64,000 nt of DNA, taken from contig NZ_NOXS01000025.1 in the NCBI RefSeq assembly GCF_002251735.1, positions 1-64,000 on the forward strand, given 5' to 3'. The notes below the pieces were generated by a model. The model ran no database searches. It worked only from the letters and a program-made list of their open reading frames with translations, and was not told the DNA's origin. Position 1 is the stretch's first letter; each line of letters begins with the position of its first letter. This document shows positions 19,407-28,729 of the stretch, piece after piece. The translations under genes and the position numbers were made by a program. The DNA comes from Elstera cyanobacteriorum (lineage in GTDB: Bacteria; Pseudomonadota; Alphaproteobacteria; Elsterales; Elsteraceae).

Positions 19407-21167
19407 TTACAGCAAGGCTTCGTCGTAGGCCAGCAGGCTCTTGCTGCCGCTGCGGATGCTCGCCAGCAGCCCGCCCGCGCGCACCAACTCGTGTTCGGCG
19501 AAGAGGCGGGCGGTGATCAGCTTCGCTTCCAAGAACGGTGCATTGCCGCCGCCTTGGGCCAGATCGGCTTGTGCAGCCAAGGCCGCCCGCGCCAGCATCC
19601 AGCCACCGGCTACCACCCCGGCGAGGTCGAGGTAGGCCGCCGAGGCGGCAAACGGCAGGCGCATATCTTCCTTGGCCGCCAGTAGCAGCCAGTCGGTCGC
19701 TTCGCGCAAGGCCGCCTTACCGTCGGTCAGATTGGCGGCGACGACCGCTAGATCGTCCCCCGGCTGGGTTTTCAGGGTGGCGAGCGTTGCGTCAATGTCA
19801 GCGATCAGCGCCGTCATCGCCGCCCCGCCGTCGCGCAGCAGTTTACGGCCAACGAGGTCGGCGGCCTGAATGCCGTTGGTGCCTTCGTAAATCGGTGCAA
19901 TGCGGGCATCGCGCAGGTGCTGGGCGGCGCCGGTTTCTTCGATAAAACCCATGCCGCCGTGGACCTGCACGCCGGTGGAGGCGACGGAGACACCAAGGTC
20001 GGTGGCCCAGGATTTGACGATGGGGATCAAGAGATCGCCGCGCGCCTGCGCCCCGTCGATACCCTTATGGGCGCGGTCGAGCACGGCGGCGGCTTCCAGC
20101 GCCAGGGCGCGGGCCGCTTCGATCTTCACTTTCGACAGCAGCAGCATCCGTTTGACATCGGGATGCCCGAGAATGGTTTGCGCCTGCCCGCCCGGCAGCG
20201 GCTTCCCCTGCGTGCGCGTGCGCGCATAGGCGACGGCGTGCTGATAGGCGCGTTCGGCAATCCCGATGCCCTGCACGCCGACGTTCAGGCGCGCGTTGTT
20301 CATCATCACGAACATATATTCAAGGCCGCGATTGGCATCGCCGATCAACTCGCCCAAGGCGCCTTCGGTATCGCCATAGGCCATGACGGCGGTGGGGGAG
20401 GCGTGAATGCCGAGCTTATGTTCAAGGCCGACGCAGCGCAGATCGTTCTTGGCACCCAAGGAGCCATCGTCGTTGACCATCACCTTCGGCACGACAAACA
20501 GGCTGATGCCCTTCACGCCCGGCGGCGCATCCGGCAGGCGGGCGAGCACGAGGTGGATGATATTATCGGTATAATCGTGATCGCCGTAGGTGATGAAAAT
20601 CTTCTGCCCGGTGATGCGATAAAGGCCGTTTTCCGCCGGAACCGCCTTGGCGCGCACAGCGGCGAGATCCGACCCTGCCTGCGGCTCGGTCAGGTTCATC
20701 GTGCCGGTCCACGAGCCTTCAATCATCTTGGCGAGATATTTTTCCTTCTGCGCTGGGGAACCGTGACGCTCCAGGCACTCAATCGCCCCGGCATTCAGCA
20801 GCGGGCAGAGGGCGAAGGCCATGCTGCCGCTGTTCCAGAGCTCCGACAGCGCGGCGGAAATCGCAATCGGCAGCCCCTGGCCGCCAAACTCGGGATCGCC
20901 GCCGACCGAGTTCCAACCGCCTTCGACGAAGGCATGATAGGCGTCGCGGAAGCCGGGGGCCGTCCGCACCACGCCATTTTCGAGGACGGCACCGTGACGA
21001 TCGCCGGGCCAATTCAGCGGGGCAATCACATTGCCCGCGAATTTACCCGCTTCTTCCAGAATGGCATCGACATCGCTGGCATCGATGCCTTCCGGCAGAA
21101 CATCCGCTACCCCGACGACGCGGTGCAGCGTGAAGCGAATATCATCGAGCGGTGCCTGGTACGTCAT
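19407..21167 (-). CDS. acyl-CoA dehydrogenase, DmdC-like with C-terminal extension
   Basis: 586 residues, longer than the usual 380-400. The start MTYQAPLDDIRFTLHRVVG is typical of the large subfamily that includes 3-methylmercaptopropionyl-CoA dehydrogenase (DmdC) and AidB-like proteins. The FAD-binding segment MNLTEPQAGSDLAAVRAKA and PIYEGTNGIQAADLVGRKLL are visible, with Gly at the position after EGTN as in this subfamily. A C-terminal helical domain covers about the last 120 residues. It dehydrogenates an acyl-CoA, passing electrons to ETF. Its start overlaps the stop of the upstream FAD-oxidase gene by ATGA, so translation is probably coupled. Actual substrate unknown. Confidence 0.85.
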   Translation of the reverse strand: MTYQAPLDDIRFTLHRVVGVADVLPEGIDASDVDAILEEAGKFAGNVIAPLNWPGDRHGAVLENGVVRTAPGFRDAYHAFVEGGWNSVGGDPEFGGQGLPIAISAALSELWNSGSMAFALCPLLNAGAIECLERHGSPAQKEKYLAKMIEGSWTGTMNLTEPQAGSDLAAVRAKAVPAENGLYRITGQKIFITYGDHDYTDNIIHLVLARLPDAPPGVKGISLFVVPKVMVNDDGSLGAKNDLRCVGLEHKLGIHASPTAVMAYGDTEGALGELIGDANRGLEYMFVMMNNARLNVGVQGIGIAERAYQHAVAYARTRTQGKPLPGGQAQTILGHPDVKRMLLLSKVKIEAARALALEAAAVLDRAHKGIDGAQARGDLLIPIVKSWATDLGVSVASTGVQVHGGMGFIEETGAAQHLRDARIAPIYEGTNGIQAADLVGRKLLRDGGAAMTALIADIDATLATLKTQPGDDLAVVAANLTDGKAALREATDWLLLAAKEDMRLPFAASAAYLDLAGVVAGGWMLARAALAAQADLAQGGGNAPFLEAKLITARLFAEHELVRAGGLLASIRSGSKSLLAYDEALL

Positions 21168-22576
21168 AATGCGATTACCTTCCCTGGATTCATGATGGTG
21201 TACGGGTCTAGGGCCCGTTTGATCTGGCGCATCGCTTCCAGCGCTGCGGGAGACTTATAATGTTCAAGCTCGTGCACCTTCAGCTTGCCAATGCCGTGTT
21301 CGGCGCTGAAAGACCCGCCAAGTTCTTGAACGATGTCGTGAACGACGCGGTTGGCCGCCTCCCACTGCTGCAAGAATGCCTCCCGGTCGGCCCCGACCGG
21401 TTGCGAGAGATTGTAGTGTAAGTTTCCGTCTCCGGCATGCCCAAAACTGCAAGGGCGGGTTCCGGGGATCAATTTTTCAATCGCCGCATCCGCCCGCGCC
21501 AGAAAGACCGGCACCGATGCCAGCGGCACCGAAACATCGTGCTTTATACTGCCGCCTTCATGCTTCTGGGCGTCCGAAATCTCCTCGCGGATGCGGCGGA
21601 AAGCCGCGCGCTGCGTATCGTTCTGGGCAATCGCAGCATCGACCACCCAGCCGTTTTCCATCGCCTCCCCAAGCCCTTCTTCCAGGGCGTTCTGAAGATC
21701 GCCCCCGGCGCGGGGGGAGGAGAGTTCGATCAGCGCGTACCAGGCGCTTTCCGTTTCCAAGGGATCTGACGTGCCGGGAACATGGCGCAGCACGGTTTCG
21801 ATGGAAAAGCGGCTCATCAGTTCGAACATTGTTACCGTATCGCCTGACCGTTCGCGCAACAGCGCCAGCGTATCGATGGCCCCTTGCGGGTCGGCCACGG
21901 CGACGAGGGCGGTGGCAATGTCGCGTGGGCGCGGGAACAGCTTCAGCACGGCGGCGGTGATGATGCCGAGCGTGCCTTCCGCGCCGATCAGCAGGTGGCG
22001 CAGATCATAGCCGGTATTGTCCTTCCGCAGTCCGTGCAGGCCATTGTAAATTTCGCCATTCGGCAGCACGGCTTCGATGCCCAGCACCAGATCGCGGCTA
22101 TTGCCGTAGCGCAAGACGGCGGTACCGCCCGCATTGGTTGAGAGGTTGCCGCCGATCTGGCACGATCCTTCCGCCGCAAGGCTGAGCGGGAACAGCCGGT
22201 CGGCCTCCTCCGCCGCCTTCTGCACATCGGCCAACACGACCCCGGCCTCGACGGTCAGCGTATAGGCGGCCTTGTCGATGGCGCGGACGCGGTTCATGCG
22301 GGCGAGCGACAGGATCACCGTCCCGGCTTCGGCAACCGCGCCGCCGACGAGACCTGTATTGCCGCCCTGGGGCACGATGGGGGTGCGGGTTTCGGCACAG
22401 AGTTTGACGACCGCCGCCACTTCTTCCGTTGTCGCGGGCTTAACCACGACCGAGGCCGACCCGCGATAAAGGCCGCGCCATTCCACCAGATGCGGTTCTA
22501 CCAGCGCAGGATCGGTCACGACGCCCTTCGGGCCAAGCAGGTCGGTCAGGCGGGCGATCAGGGCCTCAGTCGGCAT
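21164..22576 (-). CDS. FAD-linked oxidase, D-2-hydroxyacid dehydrogenase (GlcD/D2HGDH family)
   Basis: 470 residues from ATG 22576. The PCMH-type FAD-binding domain shows VVKPATTEEVAAVVKLC and VPQGGNTGLVGGAV; the C-terminal domain has CSFGHAGDGNLHYN and the family signature GGSFSAEHGIGKLK. Such flavoenzymes oxidise D-lactate, glycolate or D-2-hydroxyglutarate; the SAEHGIG form resembles D-2-hydroxyglutarate dehydrogenases. It lies 28 bases after tsaC and overlaps the acyl-CoA dehydrogenase gene by 4 bases. The pair suggests a catabolic role in acyl or hydroxyacid metabolism; the exact substrate is not readable. Confidence 0.85.
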   Translation of the reverse strand: MPTEALIARLTDLLGPKGVVTDPALVEPHLVEWRGLYRGSASVVVKPATTEEVAAVVKLCAETRTPIVPQGGNTGLVGGAVAEAGTVILSLARMNRVRAIDKAAYTLTVEAGVVLADVQKAAEEADRLFPLSLAAEGSCQIGGNLSTNAGGTAVLRYGNSRDLVLGIEAVLPNGEIYNGLHGLRKDNTGYDLRHLLIGAEGTLGIITAAVLKLFPRPRDIATALVAVADPQGAIDTLALLRERSGDTVTMFELMSRFSIETVLRHVPGTSDPLETESAWYALIELSSPRAGGDLQNALEEGLGEAMENGWVVDAAIAQNDTQRAAFRRIREEISDAQKHEGGSIKHDVSVPLASVPVFLARADAAIEKLIPGTRPCSFGHAGDGNLHYNLSQPVGADREAFLQQWEAANRVVHDIVQELGGSFSAEHGIGKLKVHELEHYKSPAALEAMRQIKRALDPYTIMNPGKVIAL

Positions 22577-22604
22577 AGCAATATTCTTCCTTGTGACGGA
22601 CGGA

Positions 22605-23558
22605 TCAACGGGGGGCGGCGGCGCGGCGCAGCCGGTCCAGAATGGCAAGGCCGATGCCTTGCGGGGGGATGGGCATCACGGCGATGCCCGAGAACTCGGG
22701 CTTATCGAGGGCGCGCAACGCGGCGAACAGGTTGGCGGCGGCTTCGACCAGCGTGCCGGTCGGCGAGAGGTTGAAGACCTCGGCAAACCCTTCCGGTACA
22801 TCGGGGCCGAAGGCCAGCAGGGCTTCGCCCGGCTGGGGATCGTCGCAGGTCAAACGCACCGGCAGGCGTGGGGCGTAATGGCTGAGCAACATACCGGGGC
22901 TTTTCGGGCTATCGGGCTGATCGGGGGTCGCCACATCGATTTCACCTAAGGAGGCTTCGAGCGTCTCCCGGGTGATGCCCCCCGGGCGCAGCAGCACTGC
23001 ACGCTCGCCGGTCAAATCCAGCACCGTCGATTCAAGCCCGACCCGCGTCGGCCCACCGTCGAGGATCATGGCGAGGCGATTGCCGAACTCCGCCTCCACA
23101 TGCTCCGCCATTGTCGGGCTAACTTTGCCGGATCGGTTGGCTGAGGGGGCGGCGACCGGGCGGCCGACGGCATACAGCAGTTGCAGCGCCACTGGATGAT
23201 CCGGCACGCGGATCGCCAGCGACGGCAGCCCGGCAGTCACAAGATCGGAGACAGGAGCCTCTTTGCGGCGCGGCAGCACCAGCGTTAGCGGCCCCGGCCA
23301 CAGGCGGCGGGCGATATAGCGGGCGCGGGTATCGAAGACGGCATAGCGTTCGGCAATCGCCAGCTCTGCTACATGGGCGATCAGCGGATTGAAGCTGGGG
23401 CGGCTCTTAAGCTCGTAGATCGCGGCGACGGCCTTATCCTGGGTCGCATCGGCGCCCAGCCCGTAAACGGTTTCCGTGGGGAAAGCCACAAGCCCGCCGG
23501 ACAGGATATGGCGGGCGGCCTCGGCGATGGTCGCGGGCGATGGGGTCAGGATCGGCAT
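22605..23558 (-). CDS. tsaC: L-threonylcarbamoyladenylate synthase (Sua5/TsaC type)
   Basis: 317 residues from ATG 23558; the reading frame stays open far upstream but the homologous N-terminus begins here. The YrdC domain (about 10-200) shows GGLVAFPTETVYGLGADAT, the KSRPSFNPLIAHV substrate-binding region and SANRSGKVSPT. A C-terminal Sua5 domain (about 225-317) follows, with SPGMLLSHYAPRLPV at the linker. It makes threonylcarbamoyl-AMP from threonine, bicarbonate and ATP for the t6A37 modification of ANN-decoding tRNAs. It is the first gene of a three-gene minus-strand run with metabolic enzymes, an unexpected grouping. Confidence 0.93.
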   Translation of the reverse strand: MPILTPSPATIAEAARHILSGGLVAFPTETVYGLGADATQDKAVAAIYELKSRPSFNPLIAHVAELAIAERYAVFDTRARYIARRLWPGPLTLVLPRRKEAPVSDLVTAGLPSLAIRVPDHPVALQLLYAVGRPVAAPSANRSGKVSPTMAEHVEAEFGNRLAMILDGGPTRVGLESTVLDLTGERAVLLRPGGITRETLEASLGEIDVATPDQPDSPKSPGMLLSHYAPRLPVRLTCDDPQPGEALLAFGPDVPEGFAEVFNLSPTGTLVEAAANLFAALRALDKPEFSGIAVMPIPPQGIGLAILDRLRRAAAPR

Positions 23559-23681
23559 GGCGGAACCGTGCCGTTCCAGGCCCGGCGGGTCAAGCCGCGC
23601 GATGGGTTTTTGCAGCGCGAAGCGTGTTGCACGGCACGCAGCCCTTGCCTTCAGGATGCCTTCGCCGCAATCATGCACCGT

Positions 23682-24305
23682 ATGACGGCGAAAATCATCA
23701 CCATTGCCCAACAAAAGGGCGGCGCGGGGAAAACCACCCTGATCGTCCATCTCGCAACCTTCTGGACGGCCCAGGGGCGGAAAGTTGCCGTGGTCGATAT
23801 TGACCCGCAAGCCTCGGTCAGCCAATGGGCGAAGCTGCGGCAGGCCCGGCAGGGGTTGGCCGCGCCGCTGGTGACGAGCGTTACCGGCTGGCGAACGGCG
23901 GGGGAGGTGGAGCGCCTTGCCCGGACCTATGACCTCGTGCTGATCGACAGCCCGCCCCATGCCGCGACCGAAGCCCGCATTGCCATCCGCGCCGCCCAGC
24001 GCGTGCTGGTGCCGCTGCAACCGAGCGTGCTCGATCTGTGGGCAACGAAAGCCACCCTCGACCTTGCCGCCGAAGAAAAGCGCCCCGCCCAGTTGGTGTT
24101 AAACCGTGTGCCGTCGCGCGGGAAAGCCGCGCAAGAGGTGGTGGAGGAAGCCGCTCGGCAAGGCCTGCCGCTCGCCCCGCACCGCATCGGGAACCGCACC
24201 GCGCTCGCGGCCTCGCTCGCTGCAGGGCTGGGGATCGCCGAGTTCGAACCAAACGGCGCGGCGGCGCAGGAAATCGCGGCGCTGGCCAGAGGGATTACTG
24301 ACTGA
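23682..24305 (+). CDS. orphan ParA-family ATPase
   Basis: 207 residues from ATG 23682 (an ATG three codons upstream is also possible). The deviant Walker A motif QQKGGAGKTT is at residues 9-18 with the signature Lys; VVDIDPQASVSQW is Walker A', and LVLIDSPPHA Walker B. No parB or parS-like site is next to it, so it is not the chromosome segregation pair. Orphan ParA/MinD ATPases position proteins, plasmids, chemoreceptors or carboxysomes; the cargo here is unknown. It diverges from tsaC with 123 bases between start codons and converges on mnmA. Confidence 0.82.
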   Translation: MTAKIITIAQQKGGAGKTTLIVHLATFWTAQGRKVAVVDIDPQASVSQWAKLRQARQGLAAPLVTSVTGWRTAGEVERLARTYDLVLIDSPPHAATEARIAIRAAQRVLVPLQPSVLDLWATKATLDLAAEEKRPAQLVLNRVPSRGKAAQEVVEEAARQGLPLAPHRIGNRTALAASLAAGLGIAEFEPNGAAAQEIAALARGITD

Positions 24306-24315
24306 GGAGCCCTGG

Positions 24316-25449
24316 TTACGCGGCTTCCACCGCGTCCGATAAGCCTGTCCCGCTGATCCAGCCGCCCCCCAGCACGCGGTCGCCGTCATAGAAAACGGCG
24401 GCTTGACCAGGGGCGATCCCATGCTGCGGCGCGGCCAGGTGCAGGGTACCGCTGCCGTCGGCATTTCGGGTCAGGCGGGCGGGGGCCGGGGCTTGGGCGG
24501 AGCGCAGCTTGACCGTGCAGGCGACATCCGTTTCCGGGCCGCCCAACCAGTTTACGTCCTTGAGGTGAACGATATCGCGCCCCAGGGCACTGCGCGGGCC
24601 GACGACGACGCGGCGGCGGTTCGGCTCCAACCGGATGACGAACAAAGGCTCGCCGCCACTGACTTCCGCCCCAAGGCCGAGGCCCCGGCGCTGGCCAATC
24701 GTGTAATGGATGACGCCCTGGTGTTTGCCGACGACCTGCCCGGCAAGATCGACGATCTCGCCGGGTTCAGCGGCTTCTGGGCGCAGGCGCTTGACGATAC
24801 TGGCGTAATCGCCATCCGGGACGAAGCAGATATCCTGACTGTCGGGTTTATCATGCACCGACAGGCCATAGCGCTGCGCCAAGTCGCGGGTTTCCGGCTT
24901 GCTGAGATGCCCCAGTGGAAAACGCAGGAAATCCAACTGGTCGGACGTGGTGGCAAAGAGGAAATAGGATTGGTCGCGCCCGGCATCCGCCCCGCGCACC
25001 AACTCCGGCCCGTGCGGGCCTAGACGGCGCTGGACGTAATGGCCGGTCGCCAGCGCTTCCGCCCCCAGGTCGCGCGCCGTCGCCAGCAGGTCGCGGAATT
25101 TGACCGTCTGATTGCAGCGCACGCAGGGGATGGGGGTTTCGCCGCGTGCGTAACTATCGGCGAACTCCTCGATCACTTGATCCTTGAAGCGGGATTCGTA
25201 ATCGAGAACGTAGTGGGGAATGCCGATGCGTTCCGCGACGGTTGCCGCATCGTAGATATCCTGCCCGGCACAGCAGGCGCCTTTGCGCAAGGCAGCACCA
25301 TAATCGTAAAGTTGAAGGGTGATGCCAACGACATCATAGCCTTCATCCTTCAGCAGCGCCGCCGTGACGGAGCTATCGACCCCCCCGGACATGGCAACGA
25401 CCACGCGGGTTTCCGCAGGCGGTTTGGCAAATCCGAGGGAGTTGAGCAT
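24316..25449 (-). CDS. mnmA: tRNA-specific 2-thiouridylase MnmA
   Basis: 377 residues. The PP-loop ATP pyrophosphatase motif SGGVDSS is at about 21-27. The two catalytic cysteines are present: Cys112 in VRCNQ and Cys208 in DSQDICFV. It thiolates U34 in the wobble position of Lys, Glu and Gln tRNAs, accepting sulfur that originates from a cysteine desulfurase. It is the last gene of the cysE-iscR-iscS-iscA-fdx-mnmA run, so the sulfur donor is encoded in the same operon. There is a 27-base gap after fdx. Confidence 0.95.
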   Translation of the reverse strand: MLNSLGFAKPPAETRVVVAMSGGVDSSVTAALLKDEGYDVVGITLQLYDYGAALRKGACCAGQDIYDAATVAERIGIPHYVLDYESRFKDQVIEEFADSYARGETPIPCVRCNQTVKFRDLLATARDLGAEALATGHYVQRRLGPHGPELVRGADAGRDQSYFLFATTSDQLDFLRFPLGHLSKPETRDLAQRYGLSVHDKPDSQDICFVPDGDYASIVKRLRPEAAEPGEIVDLAGQVVGKHQGVIHYTIGQRRGLGLGAEVSGGEPLFVIRLEPNRRRVVVGPRSALGRDIVHLKDVNWLGGPETDVACTVKLRSAQAPAPARLTRNADGSGTLHLAAPQHGIAPGQAAVFYDGDRVLGGGWISGTGLSDAVEAA

Positions 25450-25476
25450 AGGAAACCTTTGGGGGAGGGCGACCCG

Positions 25477-25809
25477 TCAGCCCGCCATCATATTGCGGCT
25501 GCCGGTCGGCAGAGAGACGGTCAGACCGTCCAGTTCTTCGGTCATGATGATCTGGCAGCCGAGGCGCGAGGTCGCAGTCAGGCCGAAGGCGAGATCCAGC
25601 ATATCTTCTTCGTCTTCGCTGGCATCTGCGAGGCGCTCGTAATCTTCGGGATCAACGACGACATGGCAGGTGGAGCAGGCGAGCGAGCCTTCGCAGGCGC
25701 CTTCCAGATCAAGCTGATTGCGATGCGCGATCTCCAGAACCGACAGGCCTACCGGCGCGTCCACATCGTGACGGTTGCCGTCCCGGTCGATGAAGGTCAT
25801 TTTCGGCAT
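25477..25809 (-). CDS. fdx: 2Fe-2S ferredoxin, ISC/adrenodoxin type
   Basis: 110 residues. The four cluster ligands are Cys39, Cys45, Cys48 and Cys85 in [10 protein letters not shown] and RLGCQ, the adrenodoxin/vertebrate-type spacing. It transfers single electrons, in the ISC context to cluster assembly on a scaffold. Here it follows iscA by 100 bases and precedes mnmA. The acidic stretch [10 protein letters not shown] is the partner-binding helix typical of this group. Confidence 0.93.
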   Translation of the reverse strand: MPKMTFIDRDGNRHDVDAPVGLSVLEIAHRNQLDLEGACEGSLACSTCHVVVDPEDYERLADASEDEEDMLDLAFGLTATSRLGCQIIMTEELDGLTVSLPTGSRNMMAG

Positions 25810-25909
25810 CGAATTTCCTCGTCAGGGTTAAAACGCCCCTGTTTACCGTCTTGTCGGGGGCGGGTCTAGTGCCGTGTGTGATACGGCGCGCGCCCCCGAT
25901 GCTGAAGAC

Positions 25910-26266
25910 TTAAACGCTAAAGCTTTCGCCGCAGCCGCAGCGGGCTTTTTCGTTGGGGTTGCTGAAGGTGAACCCGGCGGTGAACTTATCTTCGCGATAG
26001 TCCATTTCCGACCCGATCAAGAACATCACGGCAGCCGGATCGACCAGTACGGTCACGCCCTTGTCTTCCACCACTTCGTCAAACTGCATCTTCTGATCGG
26101 CATATTCGACATTGTACGATAGGCCGGAACAGCCGCGCGTCTTGATACCAACCCGCAGGGCAACGGCGGGGGGATCGCGTTTTTCAAGGAGCGTTTTCAC
26201 GCGCGCGGCAGCGGCATCCGTCAGGGTGATGACGGTTTTTTTCGCAGGGGCGGTCGCGGTTGCCAT
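25910..26266 (-). CDS. iscA: iron-sulfur cluster assembly protein, IscA/HesB family
   Basis: 118 residues. The three conserved cysteines are Cys46 (RGCSGLSY), Cys110 and Cys112 (CGCGESF). A-type carriers move Fe-S clusters from a scaffold to target proteins; IscA, ErpA and SufA share this pattern and I cannot separate them by sequence alone. It lies between the cysteine desulfurase and ferredoxin genes where iscU would be expected in an enterobacterial isc operon. Confidence 0.92.
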   Translation of the reverse strand: MATATAPAKKTVITLTDAAAARVKTLLEKRDPPAVALRVGIKTRGCSGLSYNVEYADQKMQFDEVVEDKGVTVLVDPAAVMFLIGSEMDYREDKFTAGFTFSNPNEKARCGCGESFSV

Positions 26267-26288
26267 AGGGCAGCTCCTTAGTCTTAAT

Positions 26289-27416
26289 CTAAGCTACTGA
26301 AGAAATATGGGCGTTTGCAGGCGTTCCTGCAAGCCGCCGCCATGCAGCGCAGAACTGCGTTAACTGCTCTGCCGTCGTGCTGGGGCCGAAACTGACGCGC
26401 AGGGTCGATCCGGCGATCGCATCCGGGTAACCCATTGCTGACAGAACCGCACTGCGCTTCACTTTGCCCGAGGAACAGGCCGACCCGGCGCTGACGGCGA
26501 ACCCGGCGAGGTCGAGCGCGATCACCTGGGTTTCCGCCGGTTTGCCGGGCAGGGTGACGGAAAAACAGTTCGGCAGGCGCGGGGCACCGGTTGCGGCAGG
26601 CAGCAGCGCGCCAGCGGCCTGCAAATCGGCTTCGGCGGCATCGCGGAGCGGGGCGAGGGCCTGCATGGCGGGGATTTCGGCTTTGGCGGCACGGGCGGCG
26701 ACGCCAAAGGCGGCGATGGCGCCGACATTCTCCGTTCCGGCCCGCCGTCCGCGTTCCTGCCCGCCGCCGCGCAGTAACGGCAGCGGTTCGCGCGGGGTCC
26801 CGGCGATACTGGCCCCCAGCACGAGCGCCGCCGCGCCCAGCACGCCGCCGAGCTTATGACCGGAGAGGGTGAGAAGATCGGCGCCCAGACCGTCCAGCGT
26901 AAAGGGGACCCGCCCGGCAGCCTGCACGGCATCGCAATGCACCAGCCCGCCCTTGGCATGGACCCGCGCCGCGATCTCGGCAATCGGTTGTAGAATGCCG
27001 GTTTCGCTATTGGCCAGCATGACCGAGACCAGCGGCGGGGCTTCCGCCGTCGCCAGTGCGGTATCGAGCGCGGCAAGATCGAGTGTACCGTCCGCCAAGA
27101 CCGGCAGGACAATTGCGTCGGGCGCAGCTTGTTTTACCGCGTCATGCTCGATGGCCGAAACGAACCGCGCGTGATCGGGATAGCCGAGCAGGGCCATATT
27201 ATTGGCCTCGGTCCCGGTTGCGGTGAAGATCACCTGATTGGCATCGACCCCAACCAGATCGGCGACCGCGCGCCGGGCGTCTTCGACCCGCCGCCGCGCC
27301 GCGCGCCCGGGGGAATGGACGGAGGATGGGTTGCCGCCCGCCTCAATGGCCGCCACCATCGCGGCCAGGGCTTCCGGCCGGGTTGGGGCAGTGGCGTTAT
27401 AATCGAGGTAGATCAT
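26289..27416 (-). CDS. iscS: cysteine desulfurase (IscS/NifS family)
   Basis: 375 residues from ATG 27416, where the conserved N-terminus [12 protein letters not shown] starts. The pyridoxal phosphate lysine is Lys188 in LSGHKLGG and the catalytic Cys is Cys314 in AGSACSSGK, in a loop of the class I (IscS/NifS) type. It converts cysteine to alanine and a protein-bound persulfide that feeds Fe-S clusters and tRNA thiolation. Its start overlaps the iscR stop by ATGA, indicating coupled translation. It is shorter than E. coli IscS and may be closer to NifS-like desulfurases. Confidence 0.93.
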   Translation of the reverse strand: MIYLDYNATAPTRPEALAAMVAAIEAGGNPSSVHSPGRAARRRVEDARRAVADLVGVDANQVIFTATGTEANNMALLGYPDHARFVSAIEHDAVKQAAPDAIVLPVLADGTLDLAALDTALATAEAPPLVSVMLANSETGILQPIAEIAARVHAKGGLVHCDAVQAAGRVPFTLDGLGADLLTLSGHKLGGVLGAAALVLGASIAGTPREPLPLLRGGGQERGRRAGTENVGAIAAFGVAARAAKAEIPAMQALAPLRDAAEADLQAAGALLPAATGAPRLPNCFSVTLPGKPAETQVIALDLAGFAVSAGSACSSGKVKRSAVLSAMGYPDAIAGSTLRVSFGPSTTAEQLTQFCAAWRRLAGTPANAHISSVA

Positions 27417-27856
27417 TCGGCGGCGAGCGCGAACGACCGAACTTCGACGCGCTGTTCGCACACGTCTTCCAGCGAGACCGACTCAAGGAAAAGGCTGATC
27501 TGTTCGCTGAGGGCTTCCCACAGATTATGGGTCATGCAGCGCGCCCCTTTGATCGAACAGCCTTGGGGCGAGCCGGGGGTGCAGCGGGTGGCGCGTAACG
27601 GCTCGTCAACCGCCGCGATGATTTCGGAAATCCGGGTTTCCGCCGCCGGTTTGGCCAGCAGATAGCCGCCCCCCGGGCCGCGCACGCTGCGCACCAACAC
27701 CTGCCGCCGCAGCTTGGCAAACAATTGTTCGAGGTAGGAAAGCGAAATATCCTGCCGTTCGGCGATTTCGGCCAAAGCCACCGGCGTTCCCCGGCTGTGA
27801 TGGGCCAGATCGACCATCGCCATGACCGCATAGCGGCCTTTGGTGCTGAGGCGCAT
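27413..27856 (-). CDS. iscR: Rrf2-family transcriptional regulator IscR
   Basis: 147 residues. The winged helix-turn-helix is visible ([39 protein letters not shown]). Cluster-binding residues are Cys92, Cys100, Cys107 and His110, slightly wider spaced than C92/C98/C104/H107 in E. coli. With a [2Fe-2S] cluster it should repress this operon, and derepress when clusters are scarce. The gene follows cysE by 2 bases and overlaps iscS by 4. The promoter upstream of cysE carries a palindrome that could be its operator. Confidence 0.92.
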   Translation of the reverse strand: MRLSTKGRYAVMAMVDLAHHSRGTPVALAEIAERQDISLSYLEQLFAKLRRQVLVRSVRGPGGGYLLAKPAAETRISEIIAAVDEPLRATRCTPGSPQGCSIKGARCMTHNLWEALSEQISLFLESVSLEDVCEQRVEVRSFALAAE

Positions 27857-27858
27857 GA

Positions 27859-28581
27859 TTATTCCGCCGGAAGATGCGGCATCGGCTCCCGCACCGGCGT
27901 TCCCGCTGGACGCAGGGGGGAGGAATCTTCCAATTCGGCGACGCGCGCTTTCAGCGCCGTCACTTCCTCCAACAGCCCGCCGATGGCGCGGGCCAGCGGA
28001 TCGGGCAGATCGGCGCCGGACAGGCCATAGGCGCAGAAATCGACCTTCGCCTCGCCGACCACCTTCGCCGGAATGCCGGTGACCGTCGCCCCCGCCGGAA
28101 CCGCCTTCACCACGACTGCATTGGCGCCAACGCGCGCGCCGCGCCCGACGGTGAAGCCGCCGAGCACCTGCGCGCCCGACCCGACGATGACATTATCTTC
28201 GAGCGTCGGGTGCCGTTTGCCCTCGTGCAGCGAGGTGCCGCCGAGGGTGACGCCCTGATAAAGCGTCACATCATCGCCGATGATCGCGGTTTCCCCAATG
28301 ACGACGCCCATGCCGTGGTCGATGAAAAACCGTTGGCCGATGAGTGCGCCAGGGTGGATTTCAATCCCGGTCAGCATGCGCCCGATGTGGGATATCGTGC
28401 GCGCCAGCGTGCGCCAGCCGCGCTTCCAGGCCCCATGACTGACCCGGTAGAACAGTACCGCATGCAGCCCCGGATAACACAGCAGCACCTCCAACCGCGA
28501 CTTGGCGGCGGGGTCACGAGCGAGAATACTGTCGATCTCTGCGCGGAACTGCTTGAATGGCATGATGCCCATCATTATCAC
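27859..28581 (-). CDS. cysE: serine O-acetyltransferase
   Basis: Up to 240 residues; ATGs at 28581, 28572 and 28563 are all possible and no clear Shine-Dalgarno decides, though MPFKQF at 28563 is the most family-like. The C-terminal left-handed beta-helix of hexapeptide repeats is clear ([45 protein letters not shown]). It acetylates serine with acetyl-CoA, the committed step to cysteine. As first gene of the operon it supplies the substrate used by the desulfurase three genes downstream. Confidence 0.92.
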   Translation of the reverse strand: MIMMGIMPFKQFRAEIDSILARDPAAKSRLEVLLCYPGLHAVLFYRVSHGAWKRGWRTLARTISHIGRMLTGIEIHPGALIGQRFFIDHGMGVVIGETAIIGDDVTLYQGVTLGGTSLHEGKRHPTLEDNVIVGSGAQVLGGFTVGRGARVGANAVVVKAVPAGATVTGIPAKVVGEAKVDFCAYGLSGADLPDPLARAIGGLLEEVTALKARVAELEDSSPLRPAGTPVREPMPHLPAE

Positions 28582-28618
28582 TAAGGCCGCCCAGGGCGCG
28601 GCTGCCCATCGGTCCTAG

Positions 28619-28652
28619 AGTAGGGTATAGAAAGCCCTACTGCTGCGGTCAA
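28619..28652 (-). promoter_or_regulatory. promoter and palindromic operator of the cysE-isc operon
   Basis: On the minus strand TTGACC (plus 28647-28652) and TATACC (plus 28624-28629) are exactly 17 bases apart, a good sigma-70 promoter about 60 bases upstream of cysE. A palindrome AGTAGGG-N9-CCCTACT (28619-28641) covers the spacer and -10, the usual position of a repressor site. IscR (Rrf2 family), encoded second in the operon, is the natural candidate; that assignment is inference. Confidence 0.65.
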
Positions 28653-28729
28653 GTATGGGGCGGCTTGTGTTCAGTCTCCAGCGCGTTTGCCGGGGGCGGG
28701 CCATGTGTTGAAGGAAGGTGCGGAAGTCG

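Noticed and set aside
19917-21260. 447-codon open frame antisense to the acyl-CoA dehydrogenase
   Set aside because: It arises from high GC with few stops; the opposite strand codes for a clear DmdC-like protein.
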